Assembly (NCBI RefSeq): GCF_000317595.1
Contig: NZ_AEJC01000058.1
Location: forward strand, 1-53,560
From: Streptomyces ipomoeae 91-03
GTDB taxonomy: Bacteria; Actinomycetota; Actinomycetes; Streptomycetales; Streptomycetaceae
Length of the DNA stretch: 53,560 nt
Direction of reading: 5' to 3'
Shown: one piece after another, positions 1 to 7,746 of the stretch
How positions within the stretch are numbered: the stretch's first letter is position 1
How the letters are laid out: each line of letters begins with the position of its first letter
The notes under the pieces: generated by a model
Told to the model about the DNA's origin: nothing
The model's database searches: none
The model's input: the letters and a program-made list of their open reading frames with translations, nothing else
Program-made: the position numbers and the translations under genes

Positions 1-1
1 C

Positions 2-712
2 GCGGTCAACGCGGCGGTCGCCCGAGGCATCGGCAACGCGCTGGAGGAGGCGGACCGCGCCCCGGAGATCCGAGCCGTCGTCATCACCGGCGCCGGCGAC
101 AAGGCCTTCTGTGCCGGCGCCGACCTGAAGGCGGTGGCCCGAGGAGAGAACATCATGCCGCCCGAGGCCGAGGCGTGGGGCTTCGCCGGCTACGTCCGCC
201 ATCACATCGGCAAGCCCACCATCGCCGCCGTGCGCGGCTTCGCCCTCGGCGGCGGCACCGAGATCGCCCTCGCCAGTGACCTCGTCGTCGCGGCCGAGGA
301 CGCCCACTTCGGGCTGCCGGAAGTCAAGCGCGGCATCATCGCCGCCGCCGGCGGTGCCTTCCGCATCACGGCCCAGCTGCCGCCCAAGGTCGCCATGGAA
401 CTGCTGCTGACCGGTGACCCGCTCGACGCGGCCACCGCCCGCGACTTGGGCCTGGTCAACCGGGTCGTGCCCGCCGAGAAGGTGCTCGACGAAGCGCTGG
501 CGCTGGCCGAGCGCATCGCCGCCAACGCCCCGCTCGCCGTCCAGGCCAGCAAGCGCATCGCCCGCGGCATCACCACCGGGCGCGTCGACGCGGAGCAGGC
601 CGCCTGGGACCTCTCCCATCAGGAGGCGCGGACGGTGATGACCTCCCAGGACGCCCAGGAAGGCCCCAGGGCTTTCGCCGAGAAGCGCACCCCGGTCTGG
701 CAGGCGCGCTGA
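2..712 (+). CDS. Enoyl-CoA hydratase/isomerase (crotonase), 5' partial
   Basis: The reading frame is open from the left edge, so the N-terminus lies outside the window. The family hydrates 2-enoyl-CoA to 3-hydroxyacyl-CoA. Visible signatures are the oxyanion-hole segment FCAGADL, the GGGTEIA segment carrying the first catalytic Glu, and FGLPEVKRGI carrying the second, so both hydratase acids are retained. The C-terminal trimerisation region looks complete and ends in EKRTPVWQAR. A 35-nt gap separates it from the thiolase-fold gene, which indicates an operon. It should supply a 3-hydroxyacyl-CoA to the downstream thiolase/DUF35 pair. The family is certain; the substrate is not readable from sequence. 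Confidence 0.93.
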   Translation, partial: AVNAAVARGIGNALEEADRAPEIRAVVITGAGDKAFCAGADLKAVARGENIMPPEAEAWGFAGYVRHHIGKPTIAAVRGFALGGGTEIALASDLVVAAEDAHFGLPEVKRGIIAAAGGAFRITAQLPPKVAMELLLTGDPLDAATARDLGLVNRVVPAEKVLDEALALAERIAANAPLAVQASKRIARGITTGRVDAEQAAWDLSHQEARTVMTSQDAQEGPRAFAEKRTPVWQAR

Positions 713-747
713 CCCCGTCAGCGGCAACACTACGAAAGGCAGTCGAC

Positions 748-1929
748 GTGACCACCTCCTCGCACCCGGCTCCCCGAGGCCCCGTCATCGCGGGACTCGG
801 CATGACGGACATGGGCAAGATCTACGGCCGCAGCGCCGCCGACTTCGCGGCCGACGCCGTACGCCGCGCCGCCGACGACGCGGGCCTCGCCCTGTCCGAC
901 CTCGACGGCCTGCTCACCAGCAGCGGCGTCCTCGGCGGGGTCGGCCTCGCCCTCCAGAAGGACCTGGGCCTGAAGGACCTGCGGCTGTTGTCGGAAGTAC
1001 AGGCATACGGCTCCACCGCCGGCGCGATGGTGCAGTACGCGGCGATGGCGGTCCGCTCCGGCATGGCCGAGGCCGTGGCCTGCGTCTTCGCCGACGCACC
1101 GCTGAAGGAGAAGTCCTCGGCGGGCGCGGCCTACGCGAGGGCCGTCGGCGGGTCCGGCTGGCTGGGCCTCATGGGCGCGGCCGGGATCGCGGGCGCCAAC
1201 CCGCTGTACGCGCTGGCCGCCCGCCGCCACATGGACACCTACGGCACCACCAGCGAACAACTCGCCCACATCGCCGTCGCCCAGCGGGCCTGGGCGGCGA
1301 CCAACCCCCGCGCCCAGTTCCGGGACCCCATCACGGTCGAGGACCACCAGGCGTCCAGGATGATCGCCGAGCCGTTCCATCTGCTGGACTGCTGCCTGGT
1401 CACCAACGGCGGCATCGCCGTCATCGTCACCACCGCCGAGCGCGCCGCCCACCTGCGCAGGCCGCCCGTCCACGTCCTCGGCTGGGCCCAGTCCCACCCC
1501 GGCTACCCGATGCACCGCGACAGCGACTTCGGCCTGGTCAGCGGGGCAGCCCAGGCGGGCCCCGCGGCCCTGAAGATGGCGGGCGTCTCCCTCGGTGACG
1601 TCGACGTCGCCGAGCTGTACGACTGCTACACCTTCACCGTGCTCCTCACCCTGGAGGACTACGGTTTCTGCGCCAAGGGCGAGGGCGGCGCCCTCGCGGC
1701 GAGCGGCGCGCTCGCGCCCGGCGGATCGCTGCCGGTCAACACCGGCGGCGGGCAGCTCTCCTCCTACTACATGTGGGGCATGACCCCGCTGTCCGAAGCC
1801 GTTCTCCAGGCCCGCGGCGAGGCGGGCGAACGTCAGGTACCGCGCCACGACGTCGTCCTGGTCAGCGGCAACGGCGGCGCCCTCGACCACCACTCGACGC
1901 TGGTCCTCAGCCCCCACCCGCACGCCTGA
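748..1929 (+). CDS. Thiolase-fold lipid-transfer protein (Ltp/SCP2-type), probable aldolase subunit
   Basis: The 393-residue protein has the thiolase fold of the SCP2/Ltp type, which partners with DUF35 proteins. It starts at GTG with GAAAGG nine bases upstream. The position that holds the nucleophilic Cys in true thiolases reads QAYGST (residues 85-90), without Cys. The C-terminal motif is NTGGGQ rather than a Cys-bearing one. Family knowledge: Ltp2-type proteins with a DUF35 partner perform retro-aldol cleavage of 3-hydroxyacyl-CoA in sterol side-chain degradation. The crotonase before it and the DUF35 gene 30 nt after it fit that role. Annotation as acetyl-CoA acetyltransferase would probably be wrong. 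The substrate is unknown. Confidence 0.88.
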   Translation: MTTSSHPAPRGPVIAGLGMTDMGKIYGRSAADFAADAVRRAADDAGLALSDLDGLLTSSGVLGGVGLALQKDLGLKDLRLLSEVQAYGSTAGAMVQYAAMAVRSGMAEAVACVFADAPLKEKSSAGAAYARAVGGSGWLGLMGAAGIAGANPLYALAARRHMDTYGTTSEQLAHIAVAQRAWAATNPRAQFRDPITVEDHQASRMIAEPFHLLDCCLVTNGGIAVIVTTAERAAHLRRPPVHVLGWAQSHPGYPMHRDSDFGLVSGAAQAGPAALKMAGVSLGDVDVAELYDCYTFTVLLTLEDYGFCAKGEGGALAASGALAPGGSLPVNTGGGQLSSYYMWGMTPLSEAVLQARGEAGERQVPRHDVVLVSGNGGALDHHSTLVLSPHPHA

Positions 1930-1959
1930 CCATCACCGATCCGGATCCGTGGAGCCACC

Positions 1960-2361
1960 ATGACCACCCTCGTCGTACGACGCGACGCCGCGACAGAGAA
2001 GTTCTTCGACGGGACGGCGCGCGGTGAACTGCTCATCCGCCACTGCACCGCCTGCGGCACGTACGCCGCGCCCCAGTCCGATGCCTGCCCCGCCTGCCAG
2101 GAGCCCACGGCGGCCTGGGTACCGGCCGCCGGCACCGGGACCGTCATCTCGTGGACCGTCGTCCACGGCCGCCCTCGCGACGACGCTCCGGCCCCGCAGA
2201 AGGTCGCGGCGCTCATCGAACTCACCGAGGGGCCCTGGCTGTACGCGGCGCTGAACGGGCTGCGGGCCGGCGAGCGTCCGTGGGCCGGGATGTCCGTCAC
2301 CGTCGCCTTCGAGCACCCGGAAGGCGGCGAGGCGATCCCCGTTTTCCGCCCCACTGCCTGA
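1960..2361 (+). CDS. DUF35 zinc-ribbon/OB-fold protein (aldolase partner subunit)
   Basis: The 133-residue protein has a rubredoxin-like zinc ribbon with Cys29, Cys32, Cys43 and Cys46. An OB-fold follows, starting near residue 58 (GTGTVISWTVVH). DUF35 proteins bind acyl-CoA and form obligate complexes with Ltp-type thiolase-fold proteins. The ATG start is 30 nt after the thiolase-fold gene and the two are almost certainly co-translated. Length and domain order are normal for the family. Function as CoA-binding partner is established knowledge; the precise reaction is inferred from neighbours. Confidence 0.9.
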   Translation: MTTLVVRRDAATEKFFDGTARGELLIRHCTACGTYAAPQSDACPACQEPTAAWVPAAGTGTVISWTVVHGRPRDDAPAPQKVAALIELTEGPWLYAALNGLRAGERPWAGMSVTVAFEHPEGGEAIPVFRPTA

Positions 2362-2401
2362 GCCGCCGCCCACACACGAGAACACTCCGAGGGAACCTTC
2401 C

Positions 2402-3925
2402 ATGAGCACCCTGCCCACAGCCCCCGACCTTGTTGGCCCGCAACCGCTCGATCCCCCGGCGGCCGTTCAGCGCCGACTGCTGGACGCTCAGCGCGAGGCC
2501 TTCCTGGCCGAGGGCCCGCCCGCCCTCGACGTACGGCTCGACCGCATCGACCGCCTCCTGGCCTGTGTCCTGGAACACACCGATGAGCTGTGCGCCGCTC
2601 TCGACGCCGACTTCGGCTCCCGCCCCCTGCTGACGAGCCTGGCGAGCGACATCATCGGCGCCGTCCCGGACGTCCGGCTGATCCGGGAGAACCTGGCGGG
2701 GTGGATGGAGGACGAGGAGGTCCCCGGTTCCGCCGAGGCCGGGAGACCGGCCTTCGTGCAGACCCGCCCGAAAGGCGTCGTCGGTGTCGTCGGGCCCTGG
2801 AACTTCCCCGTGACCCTCGTCGTCCAACCGGCCATCGAGGCGCTGGCCGCCGGTAACCGCGTGATGATCAAGTTCTCGGAGGTGGCCGAGCGGACGGCCG
2901 AGGTCTTCGCCCGGGCCGTCGCCTCCCGCATGTCCCCGGAGGAGGTGGTGGTCGTCCGTGGCGGTGTCGCGACCGCGTCGGCGTTCTTGTCACTCCCGTT
3001 CGACCATCTCATCTTCACCGGCTCTCCCGGGGTGGGGGCCCGGGTGGCCGCGACCGCCGGGGAGAACCTGGTGCCGGTGACGCTGGAACTGGGCGGCAAG
3101 AACCCCGTCGTCCTCGGATCGGACGCGGACGTCGCCCTGGCGGCCGAACGCGTGGCCGCCATGCGGCTGCTGAACGGCGGTCAGATCTGCCTCTGCCCGG
3201 ACTACGTCTTCGTCACGCGCGACCGCGTCGAGGAGTTCCTGGCGGTGTACGAGCAGTCGGTGCGGGCCCACTTCCCGACCTACCTCGACAACCCGGACGT
3301 GGTCTCGATCATCGACGACCGCAACTTCGACCGGGTGACCGGACTGGTCGCCGACGCCGAGTCCAAGGGCGCCCGGGTGCTGGCCATCGCCCCGCCCCAG
3401 GAGGCCGACGCCCTGCCCCGGCGCGCGGGCCGCCGTATCGCGCCCACCGTGCTGCTGGACGTGACCGAGGACATGGCCGTCGCGTCGGAGGAGATCTTCG
3501 GCCCGGCTCTGGCCGTGTACCCGTACGACGATCTCGACGACGTCATCACCTATGTCAACACCCGCCACAGCCCCCTGGCCGCCTACTTCTTCGGCTCCGA
3601 CGGACCGGAGTTCCGGGAGTTCATCAGGCGGACCACCTCGGGCGGCGTCAGCCGCAACGACCTCGCCGTGCACTGGGGCATCGAGGGCGCGCCGTCGGGT
3701 GGCATCGGACGCAGCGGCATGGGCGCGTACCACGGGAAGGTCGGTTTCCTGACATTCAGCCACCGCCGGACCATCGCCGCCAGCACGGCTCCGACGGGGA
3801 TGGCTCAGAACCTCATGCCCCCGGCGGGACAGACCGAGGCGGATGCCCTGCGGGGCTTCGTCGCCCACACCCTGGACGACATCCGGCACCGGATCGGCGA
3901 CGGCCCGTCCCCCCAGCGGCCCTGA
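2402..3925 (+). CDS. Aldehyde dehydrogenase, coniferyl-aldehyde dehydrogenase type
   Basis: The 507-residue NAD(P)-dependent aldehyde dehydrogenase shows the cofactor motif GPWNFP (131-136), the catalytic base Glu229 in LELGGKN and nucleophile Cys263 in GGQICLC. The N-terminal helical region and C-terminal GRSGMGAYHG segment resemble coniferyl aldehyde dehydrogenases (CalB group) more than the betaine type. It would oxidise an aldehyde to an acid. Placed behind the putative retro-aldolase, it could remove the aldehyde product. The 40-nt gaps on both sides suggest one operon. Substrate assignment is inference. Confidence 0.92.
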   Translation: MSTLPTAPDLVGPQPLDPPAAVQRRLLDAQREAFLAEGPPALDVRLDRIDRLLACVLEHTDELCAALDADFGSRPLLTSLASDIIGAVPDVRLIRENLAGWMEDEEVPGSAEAGRPAFVQTRPKGVVGVVGPWNFPVTLVVQPAIEALAAGNRVMIKFSEVAERTAEVFARAVASRMSPEEVVVVRGGVATASAFLSLPFDHLIFTGSPGVGARVAATAGENLVPVTLELGGKNPVVLGSDADVALAAERVAAMRLLNGGQICLCPDYVFVTRDRVEEFLAVYEQSVRAHFPTYLDNPDVVSIIDDRNFDRVTGLVADAESKGARVLAIAPPQEADALPRRAGRRIAPTVLLDVTEDMAVASEEIFGPALAVYPYDDLDDVITYVNTRHSPLAAYFFGSDGPEFREFIRRTTSGGVSRNDLAVHWGIEGAPSGGIGRSGMGAYHGKVGFLTFSHRRTIAASTAPTGMAQNLMPPAGQTEADALRGFVAHTLDDIRHRIGDGPSPQRP

Positions 3926-3960
3926 ACCATCCCGCTCCCGCATCCCACCCGGAGAATCAC

Positions 3961-5046
3961 ATGCGCACCCAAGCGGCTGTTTCGTACGGACCCGACACCG
4001 GCTTCACCATCGAGGACGTCGAGATCTCGGACCCCCGCCCCGACGAGATCCTCGTCCGCCTCACCGCGGCGGGCATCTGCCACACCGACCTGGCCACGAA
4101 AGCCCTGATGCCCGCGGGCGTTCCCGCGGTGTACGGCCACGAGGGCGCCGGCATCGTGGAGGCGACCGGCGCCGATGTCACCGGTGTGAGAGCCGGAGAC
4201 CGCGTCGTCCTGAGTTACAACAGCTGCGGCGCCTGCGCCCGGTGTGCCGCCGGACGGCGCGTGTACTGCGAGCGGTTCGTCGCCCTGAACAACGCGGGGC
4301 GCCGCCCGGACGGGAGCTCAACGCTCAGCCGTCAGGGTGGCGACGTCTGGTCCTCGTTCTTCGGCCAGTCGAGCTTCGCCCGGCACGCGCTCGCCACTCG
4401 CGAGAACATCGTCGTCGTCCCCGAGGACACCGACCTCGTGGCCGCCGCGCCCATGGGGTGCGGCTTCCAGACCGGCGCGGGATCGGTCGTCAACCTACTG
4501 CGGCCCACTCCCGATTCCAGCCTGGTCGTGTACGGCGCCGGAGGGGTGGGGCTCGCGGCGGTCATGGCCGCCGCGGCCCTCGGCACCGGCACCGTCATCG
4601 CCGTCGACCTCTCCAAGGAGCGGCGTGCCCTGGCAACGGAGCTCGGCGCCACCCACGCCCTCGACGGCGCGAGCGCGGACCTCGTCGAGCAGATCAGGGA
4701 CCTCACCGCTGGAGGCGCGACTCATGGCTTCGACACCACCGGGGTCCCCGGTGTGATCCGCAACGCCGCCCTGGCCCTGGCCCCCCTGGGGTCCCTGGTC
4801 GTCGTCGGCCTCGGCTCGGCGGACATCGGCGTCGACGTGATGGACCTCATCGGAGGGGGCAAGACGATCCGAGGCAGCATCGAGGGCGACGCGAATCCGC
4901 ATGAGCTCGTGCCACTCCTGCTCGACTGGCACGCGCAGGGTCGCTTCCCCGCCGACCGTGTCATCTCCACGTTCGCCTTCGAGGACATCGACGAGGCGGT
5001 CGCACGCATGCGGGCAGATGTCGTCAAGCCCGTCCTCACGTTCTGA
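3961..5046 (+). CDS. Zinc-dependent alcohol dehydrogenase (aryl-alcohol/class III-like)
   Basis: The 361-residue medium-chain dehydrogenase has catalytic-zinc ligands Cys40, His60 (GHEGAG) and Cys167. Structural-zinc cysteines are at 89, 92, 95 and 103. The Rossmann motif GAGGVG is near 192-197. It interconverts an alcohol and an aldehyde with NAD. It is the last gene of the operon, 35 nt after the aldehyde dehydrogenase, and is followed by a hairpin-rich stretch. Together the two dehydrogenases would link alcohol, aldehyde and acid forms of one substrate, plausibly aromatic; the substrate is inferred only. Confidence 0.92.
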   Translation: MRTQAAVSYGPDTGFTIEDVEISDPRPDEILVRLTAAGICHTDLATKALMPAGVPAVYGHEGAGIVEATGADVTGVRAGDRVVLSYNSCGACARCAAGRRVYCERFVALNNAGRRPDGSSTLSRQGGDVWSSFFGQSSFARHALATRENIVVVPEDTDLVAAAPMGCGFQTGAGSVVNLLRPTPDSSLVVYGAGGVGLAAVMAAAALGTGTVIAVDLSKERRALATELGATHALDGASADLVEQIRDLTAGGATHGFDTTGVPGVIRNAALALAPLGSLVVVGLGSADIGVDVMDLIGGGKTIRGSIEGDANPHELVPLLLDWHAQGRFPADRVISTFAFEDIDEAVARMRADVVKPVLTF

Positions 5047-5070
5047 GCCTGGGCTGAGTCGAAAGAAACA

Positions 5071-5157
5071 GGCCCGGCGGACGCCGCCGCGTGGGTCGGC
5101 CCGGGCTTCCTTCGTGGCGCATACCCCCGCGCTCGCGCGGTATGGGGGCCGACCCAC
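5071..5157. terminator. Nested inverted repeats between convergent genes
   Basis: An 11-bp perfect inverted repeat (GTGGGTCGGCC at 5091-5101 and its complement at 5147-5157) encloses a second stem (CCGCG, loop CTCG, CGCGG). A further small stem, GGCGG-ACG-CCGCC, starts near 5076. The stretch lies between the end of the alcohol dehydrogenase gene and the end of a truncated minus-strand gene. A two-way terminator fits; there is no T-run, as is usual in Streptomyces. Confidence 0.5.
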
Positions 5158-5228
5158 GATCAGACGCGGGCACGCCGACGTGATGCAGTCCGTGGGCCGA
5201 GGTGGATCGACCGTGTGGCCGGCGGTGA

Positions 5229-5495
5229 TCAGGTGTGGTGCTGGGCCGCGCGGCCCTTGCCCATCTCACTGCCGGAAACGAGCAGCACCTTGTCACCGGC
5301 CGTGAACAGACCCTCGAAGGTCTTCGGCGTGTTGTAGTCCGCGACGGCGATTCGCACTCCGCGCGCCGCCAGGTCGGCCGCCTTCTCCACGGACCGGACG
5401 ACGGCGGTGACGTGGTCGGCCGGCACCTGTTCCAGCAGGGTTTCCACGGCGACACGGCCAAGATTTCCGGTGGCGCCGGTGATGACAAGACTCAT
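5229..5495 (-). pseudogene. Truncated NmrA-family NAD(P)H:quinone oxidoreductase (QorB-like)
   Basis: Only 88 residues remain of a family normally about 280 long. The N-terminal Rossmann motif TGATGNLG is intact, and the segment VLLVSGSEMG is typical of QorB/YtfG-type NmrA proteins. The frame then ends right after AAQHHT, where family members continue with the rest of the fold. ATG start with GGAG upstream. The upstream region keeps a palindrome of the kind bound by HxlR regulators, but no HxlR gene is adjacent. Best read as the 5' end of a decayed gene; the short product is unlikely to be active. Confidence 0.75.
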
Positions 5496-5554
5496 GAGTC
5501 GGACAACTCCGCGCAGGTGATTGATGGCTTCGAGCCCAGAAAGAGATGTAACGC

Positions 5555-5578
5555 TGCGTGACTACGCACTTTGAAGTG
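5555..5578 (-). promoter_or_regulatory. Candidate HxlR-type operator
   Basis: Two palindromes overlap upstream of the truncated quinone-reductase gene: TGCGT-GACT-ACGCA (5555-5568) and CACTT-TG-AAGTG (5567-5578). HxlR-family regulators of quinone reductases commonly bind such AAGT-type inverted repeats. The regulator itself is not next to it. No binding evidence beyond symmetry. Confidence 0.4.
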
Positions 5579-5677
5579 GGGTGCTGAGACGGAGGTAGGC
5601 CGTGTACGGCGACTTTCATTCGGACCTCCGCGTCGTGCCGGCCAGGTAAGTAGTCGCGGGCGCAGCGCTGGTGCGGT

Positions 5678-6240
5678 TCAGATGACGGGGGCCTCGTGGG
5701 CCGCGTGGCCGAGGCGGAGCGGCGTCAGGCAGCGCTCGGAGACTTGGGCGCGGGCCGTGGCGTCCTGGGCGTGGTGCAGGGCCCCGTCGGGCATGCGGGG
5801 GAGGGTGGCCTTGGAGGTGTCGGACATCTCGTTGAACTGCACGTCGTAGGAGACGGTGATGCAGGCGGTGGTGCCGTCCTGGCTGACGGCGCCCGCCGTG
5901 AAGGGGTCGACGACACCGGCGACCTGTTCATTGCCGTGGCCGAGTTCGGTCACGGCCGTCTCGACTGCGGCCTTGTCGCCGGTGGCGGTGATCTTCTCGC
6001 CGTGGGGGCGCGGAAGACGATGTTCGCCTGGGCGCCGTCCGCGCTCGACGTCGGGAAACGCTCGTGCAGCAGGTCGAAGGCCTTCTGCGCCTCGGTGCCG
6101 GGGAGGGAGACGTCGTTGCTGCCGGTGGTGTTCACGGAGGCCGCACCGATGCCGGCGGCGGCCGGCGGGGCCACCCAGACGAGAGCGGCGCACGTCAGGT
6201 GGATGGAAAGGGGACCGGGTCGGGGCCGTACGGCGCTGTG
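5678..6240 (-). pseudogene. MMPL-family transporter remnant (N-terminal piece, frameshifted)
   Basis: Two minus-strand frames together give the start of an MMPL/RND exporter. One runs from the first membrane helix through NTTGSNDVSLPGTEAQKA to NIVFRAP (about 6230-6015). The other continues with GEKITATGDKAAVETAV to NEMSDTSKATL (about 6010-5810). The switch is a frameshift near 6010. Family proteins exceed 700 residues; nothing of the transport domains remains. It lies just downstream of a TetR gene on the same strand, the usual arrangement for a repressor and its MMPL pump. The last 45 codons look unrelated to the family. Confidence 0.7.
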
Positions 6241-6248
6241 CGGCGGGT

Positions 6249-6896
6249 TCAGAGACCGAGGGCGGGGACGATCACGGCGTCGATGTAGTGGCGCAGGAAC
6301 ACCACGTCGGCCGGCTTGTTCTCGAGCAGTGGCTGGGTGACGAGGGCGCCGATCAGCATGGGGGAGACGTAGGCCGCGGCAGGCCTGTCCGCGGCGATCT
6401 CGCCCCGCTCGACCGCCCGGGACAGCAGCGCGTTGAAGCCGGTCAGCTCGGGGTCGATGAGCACGTCACGCAGTGCCTGCAGGAGTTCGGGGTGGGCGTG
6501 GACGGCGTGGAAGAGGGCCCGCATCAGCGCGGTGTCCTTCTCCACCTGCCGGTCGTCGATCCGAGCCACCAGCGCGTCGAGGTCACCGCGCAGGGTTCCC
6601 GTGTCGATGCCGTCCAAGGTGGCGGGCTTCTCATGGCGCAGCGCCTGGGCGACCAGTTCGGGCTTGCCCGTCCACTGGCGGTAGAGGGTGGCCTTGCTGC
6701 ACCGTGTGCGGACGGCGATGGCATCCATGGTCAGGGACTCATAGCCGACCTTCCGCAGCAGTTCGAGCACGGCGGCGTACAACTCCGACTCGCGCTCCGG
6801 TGAGATGCGGCTGCGACGCCCGCGGGGGGCGTCGCCCTGTTGTACGGCCACCGATGCCACGGCCCGGCTCCTCGTCCGAACGGAATTGTTTCGCAC
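6249..6896 (-). CDS. TetR/AcrR-family transcriptional regulator
   Basis: The product is up to 215 residues. The N-terminal helix-turn-helix spans about residues 45-75 (SLTMDAIAVRT, then CSKATLYRQW), and a TetR_C-type ligand domain follows. The longest frame starts at GTG 6896. GTG codons about 12 and 15 residues in are equally plausible, since the first residues precede the conserved region and overlap a candidate operator. It probably controlled the MMPL transporter whose remnant lies immediately downstream, and it is divergent from a second TetR gene. Confidence 0.88.
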   Translation of the reverse strand: MRNNSVRTRSRAVASVAVQQGDAPRGRRSRISPERESELYAAVLELLRKVGYESLTMDAIAVRTRCSKATLYRQWTGKPELVAQALRHEKPATLDGIDTGTLRGDLDALVARIDDRQVEKDTALMRALFHAVHAHPELLQALRDVLIDPELTGFNALLSRAVERGEIAADRPAAAYVSPMLIGALVTQPLLENKPADVVFLRHYIDAVIVPALGL

Positions 6897-6980
6897 GTGT
6901 GAGGGCTACCCGGGACCTACGAATACGAAACCGTTTCGGTTGTTAAATGGGCCACCGTCGGACCCCTGCGAAACTGAAAC
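6888..6980. promoter_or_regulatory. Divergent TetR promoter region with GAAAC/GTTTC repeats
   Basis: Between the two divergent TetR genes lies CGAAAC-C-GTTTCG (6926-6938), a perfect palindrome with one central base. Matching half-sites are GTTTCG at 6888-6893 and GAAAC at 6970-6974 and 6976-6980. The pattern suggests repeated operators for one or both repressors. It is inferred from symmetry and position only. Confidence 0.5.
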
Positions 6981-7005
6981 GGCGGTCGAGTCGGAAGGGG
7001 CACAC

Positions 7006-7641
7006 ATGGCCAGTACGTCACCGGTGGCGGCGAAGCCGGGGCGTCCGCGGGACCCCGGGGCCGACGAACGCATCCTGCGGGCCGCGGTGGATGAGCTGGC
7101 CGAGACCGGAATCGTCGGCTTCCGGATCAACTCGGTCGCCGCGCGCGCCAGGGTCGCCAAGCGGACCCTCTACTCCCGCTGGCCCGAGCGCGACGACCTG
7201 ATCCTGGCCGGCCTGTCCACTCTCTCCGGGCAACTCCACCCGCCGCGCACGGGCAGCCTCAACGAGGACATGCGACTGCTCTACGACGCCATCGCAGAGA
7301 CCCTCGACAGCCCGCGCTGGCTGATCGCGGCCCGCTGCACCTTTGAGCTCCCCGACTATCCCGAGCTGTACGCGCCGTTCCAGCGCGACTGCATCGACCA
7401 GCCGCTGGCCGTCATCGAGGACGTGCTCTTCGACGCCCAGAAGCGCGGCGAACTACGCCCCGGCATCGACCGTGCCGTGGCCGCGGAGACCTTCGCGGCG
7501 TCGATCGCCAACTTCAGCACGCACATCGCCCGCCTCCGTGGCGTCAGCGCGCACGGAGTACGTGACAGGTTCCTCGACCTGTTCCTGCACGGACTGGGCG
7601 CCGAGGACGGGGCCGGCGGGCATCGCCACCGAGTCGGCTGA
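7006..7641 (+). CDS. TetR-family transcriptional regulator
   Basis: The 211-residue protein starts at ATG 7006, with GGAAGGGG five bases upstream; a longer in-frame extension exists but lacks a ribosome site. The helix-turn-helix (FRINSVAARARVAKRTLYSRW) occupies about residues 40-60, and the C-terminal domain is a TetR ligand domain. It is divergent from the other TetR gene, with a GAAAC-repeat region between them, so cross- or auto-regulation is likely. Target genes are not evident downstream, where the next gene is convergent. Confidence 0.9.
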   Translation: MASTSPVAAKPGRPRDPGADERILRAAVDELAETGIVGFRINSVAARARVAKRTLYSRWPERDDLILAGLSTLSGQLHPPRTGSLNEDMRLLYDAIAETLDSPRWLIAARCTFELPDYPELYAPFQRDCIDQPLAVIEDVLFDAQKRGELRPGIDRAVAAETFAASIANFSTHIARLRGVSAHGVRDRFLDLFLHGLGAEDGAGGHRHRVG

Positions 7642-7746
7642 ACGGCGGGTGCGGCTGCCGCGCCGACCATGCCCCTTCTGCCGGTGGGCCTGTCGATCAG
7701 CCGTGTTGCGGCCTCGGTCGCGCGGATGCGACGGCCCGGGCCCGAT

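Noticed and set aside
730..1923. Long minus-strand open frame of 397 codons opposite the thiolase gene
   Set aside because: Composition is that of an antisense shadow (Gly/Arg/Ala/Val-rich, no motifs), and the plus strand encodes a recognisable protein.
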